63,427 nucleotides of DNA from Bacillota bacterium (GTDB lineage: Bacteria > Bacillota > Clostridia > Christensenellales > Aristaeellaceae), in assembly GCA_023416585.1 (NCBI GenBank), contig JAEZHM010000017.1, positions 1 through 63,427 on the forward strand, in the 5' to 3' direction. Made by a program: the position numbers and the translations under genes. Position 1 is the stretch's first letter. Each line of letters opens with the position of its first letter. Under the pieces are notes generated by a model. That model worked only from the letters and a program-made list of their open reading frames with translations. It was not told the origin of the DNA and did no database searches. Shown in pieces: positions 25,446 through 34,109 of this stretch.

Positions 25446-26885
25446 TTAGTTCGCGGGAGTCGCGGTGGGTTCCGGAGAAGCTTCCGCAACGGGGGCCATG
25501 GTGGGCGCCAGATCGGTATAATCAATCTTGGCCGCATCTTTCCATTCCTGCATGGCCTTGGGCAAAGCGTCGCTATTGCGGGACTGTTCCATATCCGCGC
25601 GGAGGGAGGCCTTGAGATCATCTGTCAGTGCCACGGGGCCGCCTGGTACATCCCTGGTGTAGCAGAGGATATGCACTCCGAAGCGGGATACCACTGGCAG
25701 GCTGATATCGCCAACTTTCTGCATTTCAGGGGCGAATGCGGCGGCAACAAAGGCAGAATCGTAAAGGATGGAATCTTTATGGACACTGTAGCCTTCTGTC
25801 TTGGCGGGTTCCGCATTCATGCCGGGATCGGTACCAAATTCCGCGATCAGGGCTGCAAAACCTTCGCCGGCAGCATACCTGGTTTTGATTGCTTCCGTCT
25901 TATCCTTTACGGAATCCAATATGGCTTGCTTGGCAGCTTCCAAATCCGTCTCTGTTACGGGGGCGGGGGTCGCGGTAGCAGCCGGATCTGGGGTGGCGGT
26001 CGCTTCAACCGTAGGTGTTGCGGCGGCATCTGCTGCGGTATCGGCAACATCCACCGTATCGTCGTTCTGCTCTTCCAGCTGAGCTTGAATTGCTTTGTAA
26101 TTGTCCATCAGCGTGCTGTCCACAGAAAGCAAAATGTGGCTGATGCCCCGCATGCCTTCCGGAATATACCAAGCCTGCTGCCCGCTGTATTGGGTAGCGT
26201 ACTCATAGTTACCAACATCGTTGGCATAGCTTACCTTGTCGGCGTCTACACGGGCCTGGTATTCGATCTGAACTTCACCGTCTGTATAGGCGAGATTATC
26301 CTTTGTCAAAAGGTCGATCATCCGCTCCTGTATCTTTTGATCCCTAAAGTTGGCAACCAGTTCTTCCATAGCCTTTTCTTCGGTTAAACCCGACTGGGCC
26401 ATGGCATCTTCCGCCTGCTTCCGGGCGTTTGCCTTCTCCTCATCCGTGGGGGATTCGGAGGTCAGGTAGGATGTTGCTTGCTGATTCAGGTAGTTGTCCC
26501 ATGTAGTCTTGGCTTCGTTTTGGAATTCGGATTCCTCTTCCGCCGTAAACTGGTCGATCTTGAACTCGACGGCCTTTTGCCTGAAGAGAACATCTGTTAC
26601 TGCCCAATCCATGGCAATGGACTGCAGGACGGATTCTTGACCCGTAAGGTCATAGCCCTGACTGGCATACTGATAATATAGGCTGTTGTAGAATTCTTGC
26701 ATCTTGGCATACGTGATAGATTCTCCGTTCACTGTTGCCAGCACTGCATCCGGGGCTGGGGTTGGAAGCGCGACGGTAGCTTCCGCGGTGGGCTGGGGTA
26801 CTTCACCCAGCGCGCCGGTCATGGCCATTGTCGCACACATGGTCAGCGCCAGGCAGAGCGCAAAAAAACGGGTGGATTTCTTCAT
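25446..26885 (-). CDS. Exported peptidyl-prolyl isomerase, PrsA/SurA-like
   Basis: The 479-residue protein has a signal peptide (about 1-27), an Ala/Pro/Thr spacer, a SurA/PrsA N-terminal helical chaperone region (about 45-215, VLATVNGESITYAKMQEFY) and a C-terminal parvulin domain (GISHILL ... GDISLPVVSRFGVHILCY). An Ala/Thr/Pro/Asp-rich insert of about 60 residues splits the parvulin domain. It probably folds exported proteins outside the membrane. ATG 26885 matches the signal peptide start, with AAAGGA upstream. Confidence 0.85.
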   Translation of the reverse strand: MKKSTRFFALCLALTMCATMAMTGALGEVPQPTAEATVALPTPAPDAVLATVNGESITYAKMQEFYNSLYYQYASQGYDLTGQESVLQSIAMDWAVTDVLFRQKAVEFKIDQFTAEEESEFQNEAKTTWDNYLNQQATSYLTSESPTDEEKANARKQAEDAMAQSGLTEEKAMEELVANFRDQKIQERMIDLLTKDNLAYTDGEVQIEYQARVDADKVSYANDVGNYEYATQYSGQQAWYIPEGMRGISHILLSVDSTLMDNYKAIQAQLEEQNDDTVDVADTAADAAATPTVEATATPDPAATATPAPVTETDLEAAKQAILDSVKDKTEAIKTRYAAGEGFAALIAEFGTDPGMNAEPAKTEGYSVHKDSILYDSAFVAAAFAPEMQKVGDISLPVVSRFGVHILCYTRDVPGGPVALTDDLKASLRADMEQSRNSDALPKAMQEWKDAAKIDYTDLAPTMAPVAEASPEPTATPAN

Positions 26886-27489
26886 GGAATCACTTTTTCC
26901 TTTCTTTGTGTCCGGCGCCGGAGCCGGCATAATAGATTTATTATGGCACAGGCTATGCGGTACTGCAAGCTTAAGGCGAAAAAAACTGAAAAGTTACAGT
27001 CTGTTCATGTTTTAATTAACTGCCGCCCGCCGGCAAGGGGGTACGCCTTACACTTTTCAAAACCGAAGTTTTTGCCGATGCGCTTTTATAGGACGATTCG
27101 TTTACACCGTTTGTTTCATCAAAACGCATGGGAATCCCTGGCCATGATGGAAACAGGGATGAATCGAGATAGCATGTGGGGCCGATGTGCCAGCCGTATA
27201 ATGATAAAAGCACGCAAGAAGATGACGTCCGAAGGTTTCCAAAGGCTCCGAAGCATAGCCGCCGCCGGTGGCGGAAACAGGCTAGGCGGAGGAGGCTGGC
27301 GAAACAAGCAGTGCGAGCGGCAGCGAGCAATGCGCCGATTGAGCCAGATGGGCAGGAAAGCCCTTAAATCGCGGCCGCAGTCGCGATATTTCTTTTTGAT
27401 TTATGATCCTTGTAGCAGCTATAAATAAAATGATACAATAAAACACTAAGAAGTATTCTGCATATGTTTTTTGAAGGTGTTGTTCTAAA
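26886..27489. repeat. Intergenic gap with dispersed GC-rich repeat (copy A)
   Basis: I see no gene here. The segment 27228-27360 resembles 54116-54235: both have an imperfect palindrome GCCGCCGGTGGCGG, then an AGGCG-A-GGA stretch, then GAGCGGCAGCGA and CGATTGAGC. I judge them to be two diverged copies of a dispersed non-coding repeat. Copy A begins after GAAGGTTTCCAAAGG, a motif also at 1063. Confidence 0.5.
27410..27439 (+). promoter_or_regulatory. Promoter of the L,D-transpeptidase gene
   Basis: TTGTAG (27410-27415) and TACAAT (27434-27439) are 18 nt apart, 50 nt before the start codon. Confidence 0.6.
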
Positions 27490-27948
27490 ATGAACCGGCT
27501 AATTGTTTTCAAAAAAGAAAGACAACTATCTCTTCTGAATGGCGAGAGCAGCAAAATATTTTCCTGCCCCATAGGTCTGGGCTTTTCGCCTTACGGTCCC
27601 AAAACTCAGGAAGGAGACGGAAAAACGCCGGAAGGGACATATTTCATTTGCCTCAAACGGGAGACCGGCAAGTATGGTGTAGCCCTTGGCATCAGCTATC
27701 CTAATGAAAAAGATGCGAAGAAGGCTCTAAACTGCGATTTCATTTCCATAAGCGAATGGGAGTCTATCCGGTCCGCCTGCCTTGAGGGACGGCGGCCGCC
27801 TTGGGGCACCAAACTGGGCGGTGAAATCTACCTGCATGGCGGCGGCGCATCCGATTGGACGGCGGGCTGCATTGCTTTAAACGATGAGGATATGAAAAAA
27901 CTCTTTCCCCTTGTCGAGGAAAGAGATGAAGTTCAAATATTACCCTAA
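27490..27948 (+). CDS. YkuD-type L,D-transpeptidase
   Basis: The 152-residue protein is a minimal YkuD domain: IFSCPIGLG, EGDGKTPEGTYFI, and the catalytic motif HGGGASDWTAGCIALND with His and Cys in the expected spacing. YkuD enzymes form 3-3 peptide cross-links in peptidoglycan or attach proteins. No signal peptide is seen, as in some short clostridial members, so export is uncertain. Confidence 0.88.
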   Translation: MNRLIVFKKERQLSLLNGESSKIFSCPIGLGFSPYGPKTQEGDGKTPEGTYFICLKRETGKYGVALGISYPNEKDAKKALNCDFISISEWESIRSACLEGRRPPWGTKLGGEIYLHGGGASDWTAGCIALNDEDMKKLFPLVEERDEVQILP

Positions 27949-28229
27949 GGCATATCATATTGCAAAACCCAATAGCCTCCAATAATTCCGAGGAGCAACG
28001 AGGGGGCCATAACCCCTCGTTTGCCAATCCGAAACCAGCGACAAGCTCCGCCTGAATTTTTGGCTACCAAAACTTTGATAGTAAGGCGAAGCCAGAAAAG
28101 GGAAAAGCCCCGGTGGTTTCTGAAGGATTTCGTTAGAAATCCATTCCTTAACACGATTTCCCGGCTGCGAAATCGCAGATTTTACAAGGAAATTGTGCTA
28201 ACTCAACATGCATAACATTTGGTTGAAAT

Positions 28230-29516
28230 TCACTTGAGCATATCCCTGCACTTTATTATCATCTCCCGGAGAGCGGCGGCCTTCACCTTCTTGGGATTCT
28301 TTTCGATGAAGCAGCTCATAGTTTCCGGCCGGAATATGGCCTGGGCGGCATCCTGTATATCCTCCGCCGTCAGGTCTTCGTGCAGGCGCATCCTTATGTC
28401 AATGTCGCACTCGTCAGTGCTGCCATTCAGCCATGCCATCCCTAGCTTTTCATTCATGGTTCCGGCTTTATCCAGCAGAATGCGTTCATTATCGGTGAAA
28501 TAAACGCGGGCCCTATCCATCTGTTCATGGCTGATGAACATGCGAAGCTTGCTCAGTATGGAAAACACAAGCTCCAGGCTTTCCGTAAGCCGACCATGCG
28601 CCACCTCATAATCAATGGCAAAGCGCCTGTAGGAGCCTACCGTGACAACTTCAGAACTGATGTCGTCCACCATTGCATGCTTTTCCCTAAGCTCCAGGAA
28701 CAGCACGGAGCTGAGCCCGTCCCCCGTCATGTGGCTGAGCATTTCGGCACAGGCCGGAAACACCAGATTGGTGTCAATATCAAAGTATATAAGAACCTGG
28801 GCCAGATCGTAATCGGCGTTGAACATCTCGTCGCTGCGATCATCCCGCAAGCAAAAGTTCATGGGGGAAGGCTGTTCAAAAACGCTGGGGCCTATATCAG
28901 GAAGCTCTTCAAGCACTTCCTTCACCTTTTCCAGCATGCCGTCCGAAAAATTGCCCGTCAGCACAAAGCACGCGTTGGAGGGGCGGAAGATCTTCCGTTT
29001 CCACAGGTGGATCAAATCGGCAGACAGGCTCATCACGCTGTCTTTGGTACCCATACCAGGGAAAGCGCCTGCTTTTGTTTTGAAATACCTGGTGCTCATG
29101 TCCCATAAAAAGTTTTGCTCGTCGTTTTCGATTTGCCGAAGGACTACCTGCTTTTCGGCAGAAATTTCCTCCTCCGTCCATTTGCCCTTTGCGAACAGGC
29201 GGAGCATGAGTTCAAAGGCGTCGTCAAAAAAGCGGGGCACTACCCGCATTTGAAATATGACCGATTCTGGATAGGTAGTGCCGGAGAGCTTTGCCCCCAT
29301 GGCGTCCAGTTGGCGGTACAGCTGCGCCTGGGGAAGGCCGTTCAAGTTACGGAAGCATAAATGCTCCAGCAAATGCGATACTCCCTGGTTGCTCCTGTTT
29401 TCATACAGCGAACCGCCCTTCAGATATACACCCATCTCCAGGGAATGCAAATGGGGAAGCTGATAGGCGGAGATTTGAAGGCCGTTTTTTAACCGGATTT
29501 CCTGATAAGCCGCCAT
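28230..29516 (-). CDS. M16-family zinc metallopeptidase
   Basis: The 428-residue protein has the inverted zinc motif HLLEH of M16 peptidases (in GVSHLLEHLCFRN) and a downstream glutamate in the EEISAEKQVVLRQIEN helix, followed by the C-terminal inactive-repeat domain. It probably degrades peptides in the cytoplasm or at the membrane. Start ATG 29516 has GGGGGAAGG upstream. It lies 24 nt after dnaA on the same strand, where dnaN would usually be, so it may be cotranscribed with dnaA. Confidence 0.9.
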   Translation of the reverse strand: MAAYQEIRLKNGLQISAYQLPHLHSLEMGVYLKGGSLYENRSNQGVSHLLEHLCFRNLNGLPQAQLYRQLDAMGAKLSGTTYPESVIFQMRVVPRFFDDAFELMLRLFAKGKWTEEEISAEKQVVLRQIENDEQNFLWDMSTRYFKTKAGAFPGMGTKDSVMSLSADLIHLWKRKIFRPSNACFVLTGNFSDGMLEKVKEVLEELPDIGPSVFEQPSPMNFCLRDDRSDEMFNADYDLAQVLIYFDIDTNLVFPACAEMLSHMTGDGLSSVLFLELREKHAMVDDISSEVVTVGSYRRFAIDYEVAHGRLTESLELVFSILSKLRMFISHEQMDRARVYFTDNERILLDKAGTMNEKLGMAWLNGSTDECDIDIRMRLHEDLTAEDIQDAAQAIFRPETMSCFIEKNPKKVKAAALREMIIKCRDMLK

Positions 29517-29540
29517 GGGTCCTTCCCCCTTTTGCAAAAA

Positions 29541-30866
29541 TCATTTTCCGTCCTTGATAAGCCTGCGGATGTCGTCCATCTGGCTTAAAAAACCGGGATT
29601 GTCCTTTATAATGTTATTTACCTTTTCGCAGCTGTGCATGACCGTGGTATGGTCACGCCCGCCGAAGCTCTCGCCTATGCGGGGCAGCGAAAGACCCACA
29701 ATTTCCCGCGTCAGGTACATGGCCACCTGGCGGGGAACGGTGACTTCCCGGTTGCGCCTGGCGCTTTTCAAATCGTCCACGGATATGCTGTAATAGTCGG
29801 CCACCGTCTCCTGGATCAGCTCGCAGGTGACGCGGCGCAGCTCCCGCTGGGCAAACACTTCCCTAAGCGCTTCTTCCGCCAGCGCACTGGTAATAGGCTT
29901 CCCGGTAAGCGAGGAAAAGGCCACCAGGCGCGTCAGACTTCCTTCCAGCTCGCGAATGTTGGAATCGATGCGCTGGGCGATCAGCTCAAGCACATCATCG
30001 GAAACGGAAATATGCTCCCGCTCCGCCTTTTTGCGCAAAATCGCAATACGCGTTTCAATATCCGGGCGCTGAATATCCGCGATCAGCCCCCACTCGAAGC
30101 GGCTGCACAACCGCTCCTCCAGGCTGGCGATGTCCTTGGGCGGTTTATCACTGGTCATTATGATCTGCTTGCCGGCAGCGTGCAGCGTATTGAAGGTGTG
30201 GAAAAATTCCTCCTGGGTGCGGTCCAGCTTGGCGATGAACTGTATGTCGTCCACCATCAATATGTCCACGCTGCGAAAACGGCTGCGAAATTCAGCATTC
30301 TTGTTCTTTTGGATGGCGGTAATGAATTCGTTTGTAAAGTTTTCACTGGTGATGTACAAAAGATTCAGGCTGGGGTATTGCTGCTGCACATAGTGGCCGA
30401 TAGCATGCATGAGATGGGTCTTGCCCAGGCCCACGCCGCCATAAATAAACAATGGATTATAAGCCTCCGCAGGGGCTTCCGCCACTGCAAGGGAGGCTGC
30501 ATGGGCAAACCTGTTTCCGCTGCCCACCACAAAGGTGTCAAAGGTGTATTTGGAATTCAGGCTTACATTGGTGCCCTGGGAGGCAGGCGCAGCCTTTAAA
30601 GCCCTGCGGGCAGCCGATTCCTGGGGCGTGATGATTTCTATGGAAAGCGTATGGCCGGCGGCCTGACTCACCGCGTTCGCGATCAGCATGGCGTACCGGC
30701 TGGCGATCATCTGCTTCATGTAGTCTGTGACTACTTCAATATACAGGCAATTATCTTCAATCTCCAGGGGCTTTAAGGAACTGGCAATCCACGTTTTGTA
30801 GGAGACCTCATTCATTTCCTCCTGCAAAAAGCGGCATGCCTTTTCCCATAACTCCGTTACATTCAT
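29541..30866 (-). CDS. dnaA: Chromosomal replication initiator DnaA
   Basis: The 441-residue initiator has domain I (1-80), a short domain II, the AAA+ domain with Walker A GGVGLGKTHLMHA, Walker B ILMVDDIQFIA and the initiator-specific region, and domain IV with the signature GGRDHTTVMHSCEKV. It binds DnaA boxes and ATP to open oriC. A GGGGGG-type site precedes ATG. Genes usual in Firmicutes (dnaN, recF downstream; rpmH-rnpA upstream) are not here. The upstream gap contains DnaA boxes. Confidence 0.97.
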   Translation of the reverse strand: MNVTELWEKACRFLQEEMNEVSYKTWIASSLKPLEIEDNCLYIEVVTDYMKQMIASRYAMLIANAVSQAAGHTLSIEIITPQESAARRALKAAPASQGTNVSLNSKYTFDTFVVGSGNRFAHAASLAVAEAPAEAYNPLFIYGGVGLGKTHLMHAIGHYVQQQYPSLNLLYITSENFTNEFITAIQKNKNAEFRSRFRSVDILMVDDIQFIAKLDRTQEEFFHTFNTLHAAGKQIIMTSDKPPKDIASLEERLCSRFEWGLIADIQRPDIETRIAILRKKAEREHISVSDDVLELIAQRIDSNIRELEGSLTRLVAFSSLTGKPITSALAEEALREVFAQRELRRVTCELIQETVADYYSISVDDLKSARRNREVTVPRQVAMYLTREIVGLSLPRIGESFGGRDHTTVMHSCEKVNNIIKDNPGFLSQMDDIRRLIKDGK

Positions 30867-31327
30867 CCGCTGCCCCCCTTAGTACGACACAAAAAATATA
30901 CACGGTATTATGCGCTTTAAAGGCGCGCGAAAAAAGCAAATAAATCCGAACACACAAAATCATCCAGGAAGCTGTGGAAAACTTCCTGTGGATAACCGGC
31001 CTTGCCTTTCCGGTTGTTTACCTATGATACCAGATATGTCCCATATTTTCAAGGGTTGTACACAGATGCGCCCATTGCATAGGCGCCTAAGCTGTTGAAA
31101 ACTTTCAGCCTAGGGGTGGTGGTTGTCCAATTTTAAAACCACAAGACTTGGCGTTTCCCGAACGTATTTTCGGATAAATTTACGCATTTAGTGCATATAT
31201 ATTCTATTTGGCGAAATTTGGAAACAATTTAGTCATAGGATTTTTATAGGGTCTTTTTGAAAAGGACAAGGATTTCCAGGTTGACATGTAGAAAATAGCG
31301 CTATCCTTCGCGCGAGGTGACTTAACG
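30867..31327. other. Candidate replication origin region (DnaA boxes, AT-rich tract)
   Basis: The 461-nt gap upstream of dnaA has one perfect DnaA box on the minus strand (TTATCCACA, 30987-30995), a one-mismatch box (TTTTCCACA, 30973-30981), a two-mismatch site (TTGTACACA, 31056-31064) and another degenerate one near 31092. An AT-rich stretch with TTTTAAAAC and ATATATATT lies at 31130-31260 and could be the unwinding element. Box density is low for an origin, so the call is moderate. Confidence 0.55.
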
Positions 31328-31840
31328 GTGGCTGCCGTCATCCGCACCCAGGATGTGGCCAGGGCGCTGCACCCCTGGGTGGGCTCTTATTTACTGGACA
31401 GCACGACGCTGGCGGCTGACACCGCTGATGTCCTGCGCAGTTACGCCCCCTACAAAGAAGATATACATAAGCTGTGCGCAAGGCTGGACAGCTTTTTATT
31501 CATGTCCCTGCGCCGCTTTACCATGGGTACCATGCGGGTTTTTCTGGATGACGGGTCTGAGGTCCGCATCCACACCTCGGACTTTCAACTGCTTACGGAT
31601 GACGTTCTGGGCGTCCTCATGGAATCCCTTTCCCCCTACTCCGTAAATTTTGAATTGCTGAAAAGTTATTCCCTGCAGCAGCCCAGCCTCAGTGCGCTGC
31701 GCGTTCTCTTTACTAAGTACCAGGCTTTTCAAAGCCGTGAGGAACTTCAAGCCATCGCCCGTACTATACGCACCTGCCACCCCAGGGAAAGATACGCAAC
31801 ATGGCTCCCACCGGAGGACGGCAAGGGAGTGACAATATAG
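31328..31840 (+). CDS. Hypothetical protein, divergent from dnaA
   Basis: The 170-residue protein (GTG start with GAGGTG 10 nt before) has no recognisable motif. It is predicted soluble, with a helical first half (ARLDSFLFMSLRRFTMGTMRVF), a MGTMRVFLDDGSEVRIHTSDF strand pair, and a helical C terminus. Codon use looks like that of its neighbours. It lies on the far side of the candidate origin, so a role in replication or segregation is possible but unsupported. Confidence 0.6.
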   Translation: MAAVIRTQDVARALHPWVGSYLLDSTTLAADTADVLRSYAPYKEDIHKLCARLDSFLFMSLRRFTMGTMRVFLDDGSEVRIHTSDFQLLTDDVLGVLMESLSPYSVNFELLKSYSLQQPSLSALRVLFTKYQAFQSREELQAIARTIRTCHPRERYATWLPPEDGKGVTI

Positions 31841-31933
31841 TGTTATATAATGAGATGGGGCAGGAACCTGTTGAAAAAGGTCCCATCCCCGCATCCCATC
31901 CCCGAAAACCTATAAAGGAAATAAAAAAAACGC

Positions 31934-31962
31934 TTGCAATCCTATTAGGAATCATGTAGAAT
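31934..31962 (+). promoter_or_regulatory. Promoter of tRNA-Thr
   Basis: TTGCAA (31934-31939) and TAGAAT (31957-31962) with a 17-nt spacer end 23 nt before the tRNA. Confidence 0.7.
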
Positions 31963-31985
31963 ATATCCGTTGTCCCACTGGACGT

Positions 31986-32061
<76 letters not shown>

Positions 32062-32251
32062 TTGAAAGGGTTCGTGACTTCTTAAATGATAGAGGTTGCG
32101 GGCTTTTTCTTTTTGTCTGGATTTTATTTGTCTTATATAGGTGACAACATGCGGGTTATTCCCTGCATCCATGCCGGAAGATGATCATCAAGGTGCAGCA
32201 GCATGTGATAGGTTTTCTGCCTTACCTGAAAGTCCGTTGCCTTAGAGCAAC

Positions 32252-32638
32252 TTAATGTAGCTTATGGCCATACTTATCTCTGAACAAACCGAAAAGTATC
32301 CTCAAAGCATCCAAGACCCAGCCAATAGCAAAGAAACCGCCTGTCAAAAGGTAAATCAGGCCCGTACCTACTTTACCTACGTAAAACCTGTGAACACCAA
32401 GATAACCCAGGAAAATACAAAGAAAAAACGCAATCCATTTGCTCTTGTATGGGTAGTCATCCACGACCCTATGGCCGACGTAGTTTTCATTGGAGTTGAT
32501 TACATTCACTACAATCGGCTGCGGCGGGTGGTATACATGCTGAACTTGTACCGGTGCCGGTGTTTCCAGTTCCGCACCGCAATACTCGCAAAACCGTTGA
32601 TTGAGCCTGGTTCGCGCTCCGCAGCTTTTACATGCCAA
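32252..32638 (-). CDS. Zinc-ribbon TM2-domain membrane protein
   Basis: The 128-residue protein has an N-terminal zinc ribbon (CKSCGARTRLNQRFCEYCG), a Pro-rich spacer and a TM2 domain: KSKWIAFFLCIFLGYLGVHRFYVGK followed by a second helix TGLIYLLTGGFFAIGWVLD. TM2 proteins are small membrane proteins of unknown role. No obvious operon partner. The ATG is at 32638. Confidence 0.85.
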   Translation of the reverse strand: MACKSCGARTRLNQRFCEYCGAELETPAPVQVQHVYHPPQPIVVNVINSNENYVGHRVVDDYPYKSKWIAFFLCIFLGYLGVHRFYVGKVGTGLIYLLTGGFFAIGWVLDALRILFGLFRDKYGHKLH

Positions 32639-32820
32639 TGACTTGTCCCCCTTGAGTATGCTTTCTAGATATTTACATTATTTATATTATAGCGTTGTTT
32701 CTTCATGCTGTCTATCAAACTTATTTGGTTGCTAATCTTTTCAATATTGGACCCCTACAAATAAATTGCATACTTTCACATGTCACACAGATTTAACATT
32801 CTTCTTTTTATTTACAACGA

Positions 32821-32855
32821 AAAGCCCCTCGCCATTTCTGACAAGGGGCTATTTT
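32821..32855 (-). terminator. Terminator of the zinc-ribbon gene
   Basis: AGCCCCT and AGGGGCT arms with a 14-nt loop. On the minus strand the sequence continues TTTTCGTTGT, just downstream of the gene at 32864. Confidence 0.75.
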
Positions 32856-32863
32856 ACCCGGCC

Positions 32864-33163
32864 TTAATACCTGGGGTTTTTCCTTGCGAAGCAATCGCGG
32901 CAGTAAACAGGCTTATCACCGCGTGGTTGGAACGGTACCTGGGTGGGGCGGCCGCATCCGTCACAAACTGCATCGTAAAGTTGGCGAGGGGCATTGCCCC
33001 TGTTGTTGTTCCGGCCATCGCTGTTACGCCGGTTTGCACGGCAGGCAGGGCAGCGGCCAGGCTCGTTGGAGAAGCCTTTTTCAGCAAAGAAAGCTTGCTC
33101 TGAAGCGGTAAAGGGAAATTCGGCACCGCACTCGCGGCAGACCAGGATCTTGTCGGTGTACAT
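32864..33163 (-). CDS. Zinc-binding domain protein with paired CxxC motifs
   Basis: The 99-residue protein carries CRECG...CPACRANRR in the first half and CDGCGRPTQVPFQPRGDKPVYCRDC in the second. These are two treble-clef/zinc-ribbon modules; the second is the common CxxCG...PVYCxxC type found across Firmicutes and Patescibacteria-like small proteins. The role is unknown, possibly nucleic acid or protein binding. ATG 33163 was chosen for AGGAGG 8 nt upstream. Confidence 0.8.
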   Translation of the reverse strand: MYTDKILVCRECGAEFPFTASEQAFFAEKGFSNEPGRCPACRANRRNSDGRNNNRGNAPRQLYDAVCDGCGRPTQVPFQPRGDKPVYCRDCFARKNPRY

Positions 33164-33492
33164 GGATAATACCTCCTGATTTTTTTGTCCAGTCGATATG
33201 GAAATACGTCGTTGCAAATGGCCCTACTATTAGTCACTGGACGATGCAAGAAACCAAGAGGTTCACTTGAAACAACTTATTTGAAAGTAAAATAATTATA
33301 CCATATTTTATCAAAAATATATGCTTTTTCAAAAGAAAATAGCTGATAGGGTTTGTGGATATTTCGCGCTTAGACTCACTAAAATTATATAAGTATATTT
33401 CCATGTGTTGCTCCTGAAATTCTTTGCCGGCGGTAATCTGAGGCGCAGACATAGCTTATTTTCCATGCCTGCGCTCTTTTTTCTATTTTTCA
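33164..33492. other. AT-rich intergenic gap
   Basis: I see no gene in these 329 nt. TATAAT on the minus strand (near 33290) could be the -10 of the zinc-ribbon gene, without a good -35. A GCGCAG/CTGCGC stem with TTTTTT on its plus side lies near 33453-33480. Confidence 0.4.
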
Positions 33493-33654
33493 TTACCTGT
33501 TGAAAGGTCCATACCTGGCGATGTCGTACATCCAATACATGATTTCATTCTGCCTTTTACAGGCATCATTCTTCTCTGCGTTGTATGCGCGGAGAACCTT
33601 TTCCGCGGAATTTGTTTTGAAGAGGCGCTTACAAAGTGCCTTTATTTTTTTCAT
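33493..33654 (-). CDS. 53-residue hypothetical protein after XRE gene
   Basis: ATG 33654 is preceded by GGGAG at 10 nt, and the frame runs 53 codons (MKKIKALCKRLFKTNSAEK...DIARYGPFNR). The product is basic and helical and has no recognised domain. It begins 6 nt after the XRE stop codon, so the two are probably cotranscribed. It could be a partner of the regulator. Confidence 0.55.
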   Translation of the reverse strand: MKKIKALCKRLFKTNSAEKVLRAYNAEKNDACKRQNEIMYWMYDIARYGPFNR

Positions 33655-33660
33655 GGATAA

Positions 33661-33882
33661 TCAACTCCCATTTATTTTAAAGGTCGGTGAAAACAGCGCA
33701 TCCAACGATACGCAAAGCGTTTTCGAAAGCGGATAGAGCAGCATAATATCCGGGTACGCAATATCGCGCTCCCATTTGGATATGGCCGGCGCCGTAATGC
33801 CAAGCTTACCTGCAAGCTGCGCCTGCGTGAAACCTTGAGCGCGGCGTAAAGACTGAATTCTTGTTCCAAGAGACAAGACCAT
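33661..33882 (-). CDS. Small XRE-family transcription regulator
   Basis: The 73-residue protein is a single helix-turn-helix domain: IQSLRRAQGFTQAQLAGKLGITAPAISKWERD, then a short helix. ATG 33882 is preferred (AAAGG at 8 nt); other in-frame starts lie upstream at 33891 and 33903. A strong terminator hairpin sits 24 nt upstream, so expression may depend on read-through from the 30-residue peptide gene. Confidence 0.85.
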   Translation of the reverse strand: MVLSLGTRIQSLRRAQGFTQAQLAGKLGITAPAISKWERDIAYPDIMLLYPLSKTLCVSLDALFSPTFKINGS

Positions 33883-33905
33883 GTTCAACATCCTTTCTGA
33901 CAATC

Positions 33906-33937
33906 AAAAAAGCGGCGGTATGCACGCATACCGCCGC
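33906..33937 (-). terminator. Terminator/attenuator between peptide gene and XRE gene
   Basis: A perfect 12-bp stem (GCGGCGGTATGC/GCATACCGCCGC) with a 2-nt loop is followed on the minus strand by six T residues. It ends the 30-codon peptide transcript and precedes the XRE gene. Confidence 0.85.
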
Positions 33938-33956
33938 CATTTAGGACAACACAAAA

Positions 33957-34049
33957 TTATCCCGCTGTTATGGACAGAGGTACAGTACATGGCTTCTGGT
34001 TAAAGCTAATCTGCTGGGGAAGTGCGAACTTTGCAAACAAGATTACCAT
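33957..34049 (-). CDS. 30-residue peptide in its own transcription unit
   Basis: A 30-codon frame (MVILFAKFALPQQI ... KPCTVPLSITAG) has a near-ideal ribosome-binding site (AAAGGAGG, 7 nt before ATG), a promoter 32 nt upstream and a perfect terminator 20 nt downstream. The peptide is hydrophobic at the N terminus, has one Cys (KPC) and no known domain. Candidate roles are a signalling or RiPP-type precursor or a leader peptide controlling the XRE gene. The expression signals are clear; the function is unknown. Confidence 0.6.
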   Translation of the reverse strand: MVILFAKFALPQQISFNQKPCTVPLSITAG

Positions 34050-34080
34050 GCGTGTACCTCCTTTCTTATAATTCCCGCAC

Positions 34081-34109
34081 ATCTTACCATACCTGGATCG
34101 ATTTTACAA
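34081..34109 (-). promoter_or_regulatory. Promoter of the 30-residue peptide gene
   Basis: On the minus strand TTGTAA (34104-34109) and TAAGAT (34081-34086) are spaced 17 nt apart. Confidence 0.6.

Noticed and set aside
25425..26387. 320-codon plus-strand frame opposite the parvulin gene
   Set aside because: It is the antisense shadow of the exported isomerase, with no ribosome-binding site or domain; the minus strand gene has signal peptide and family motifs.
29634..30599. 321-codon frame opposite dnaA
   Set aside because: Antisense to the conserved DnaA; composition follows the codon structure of dnaA.
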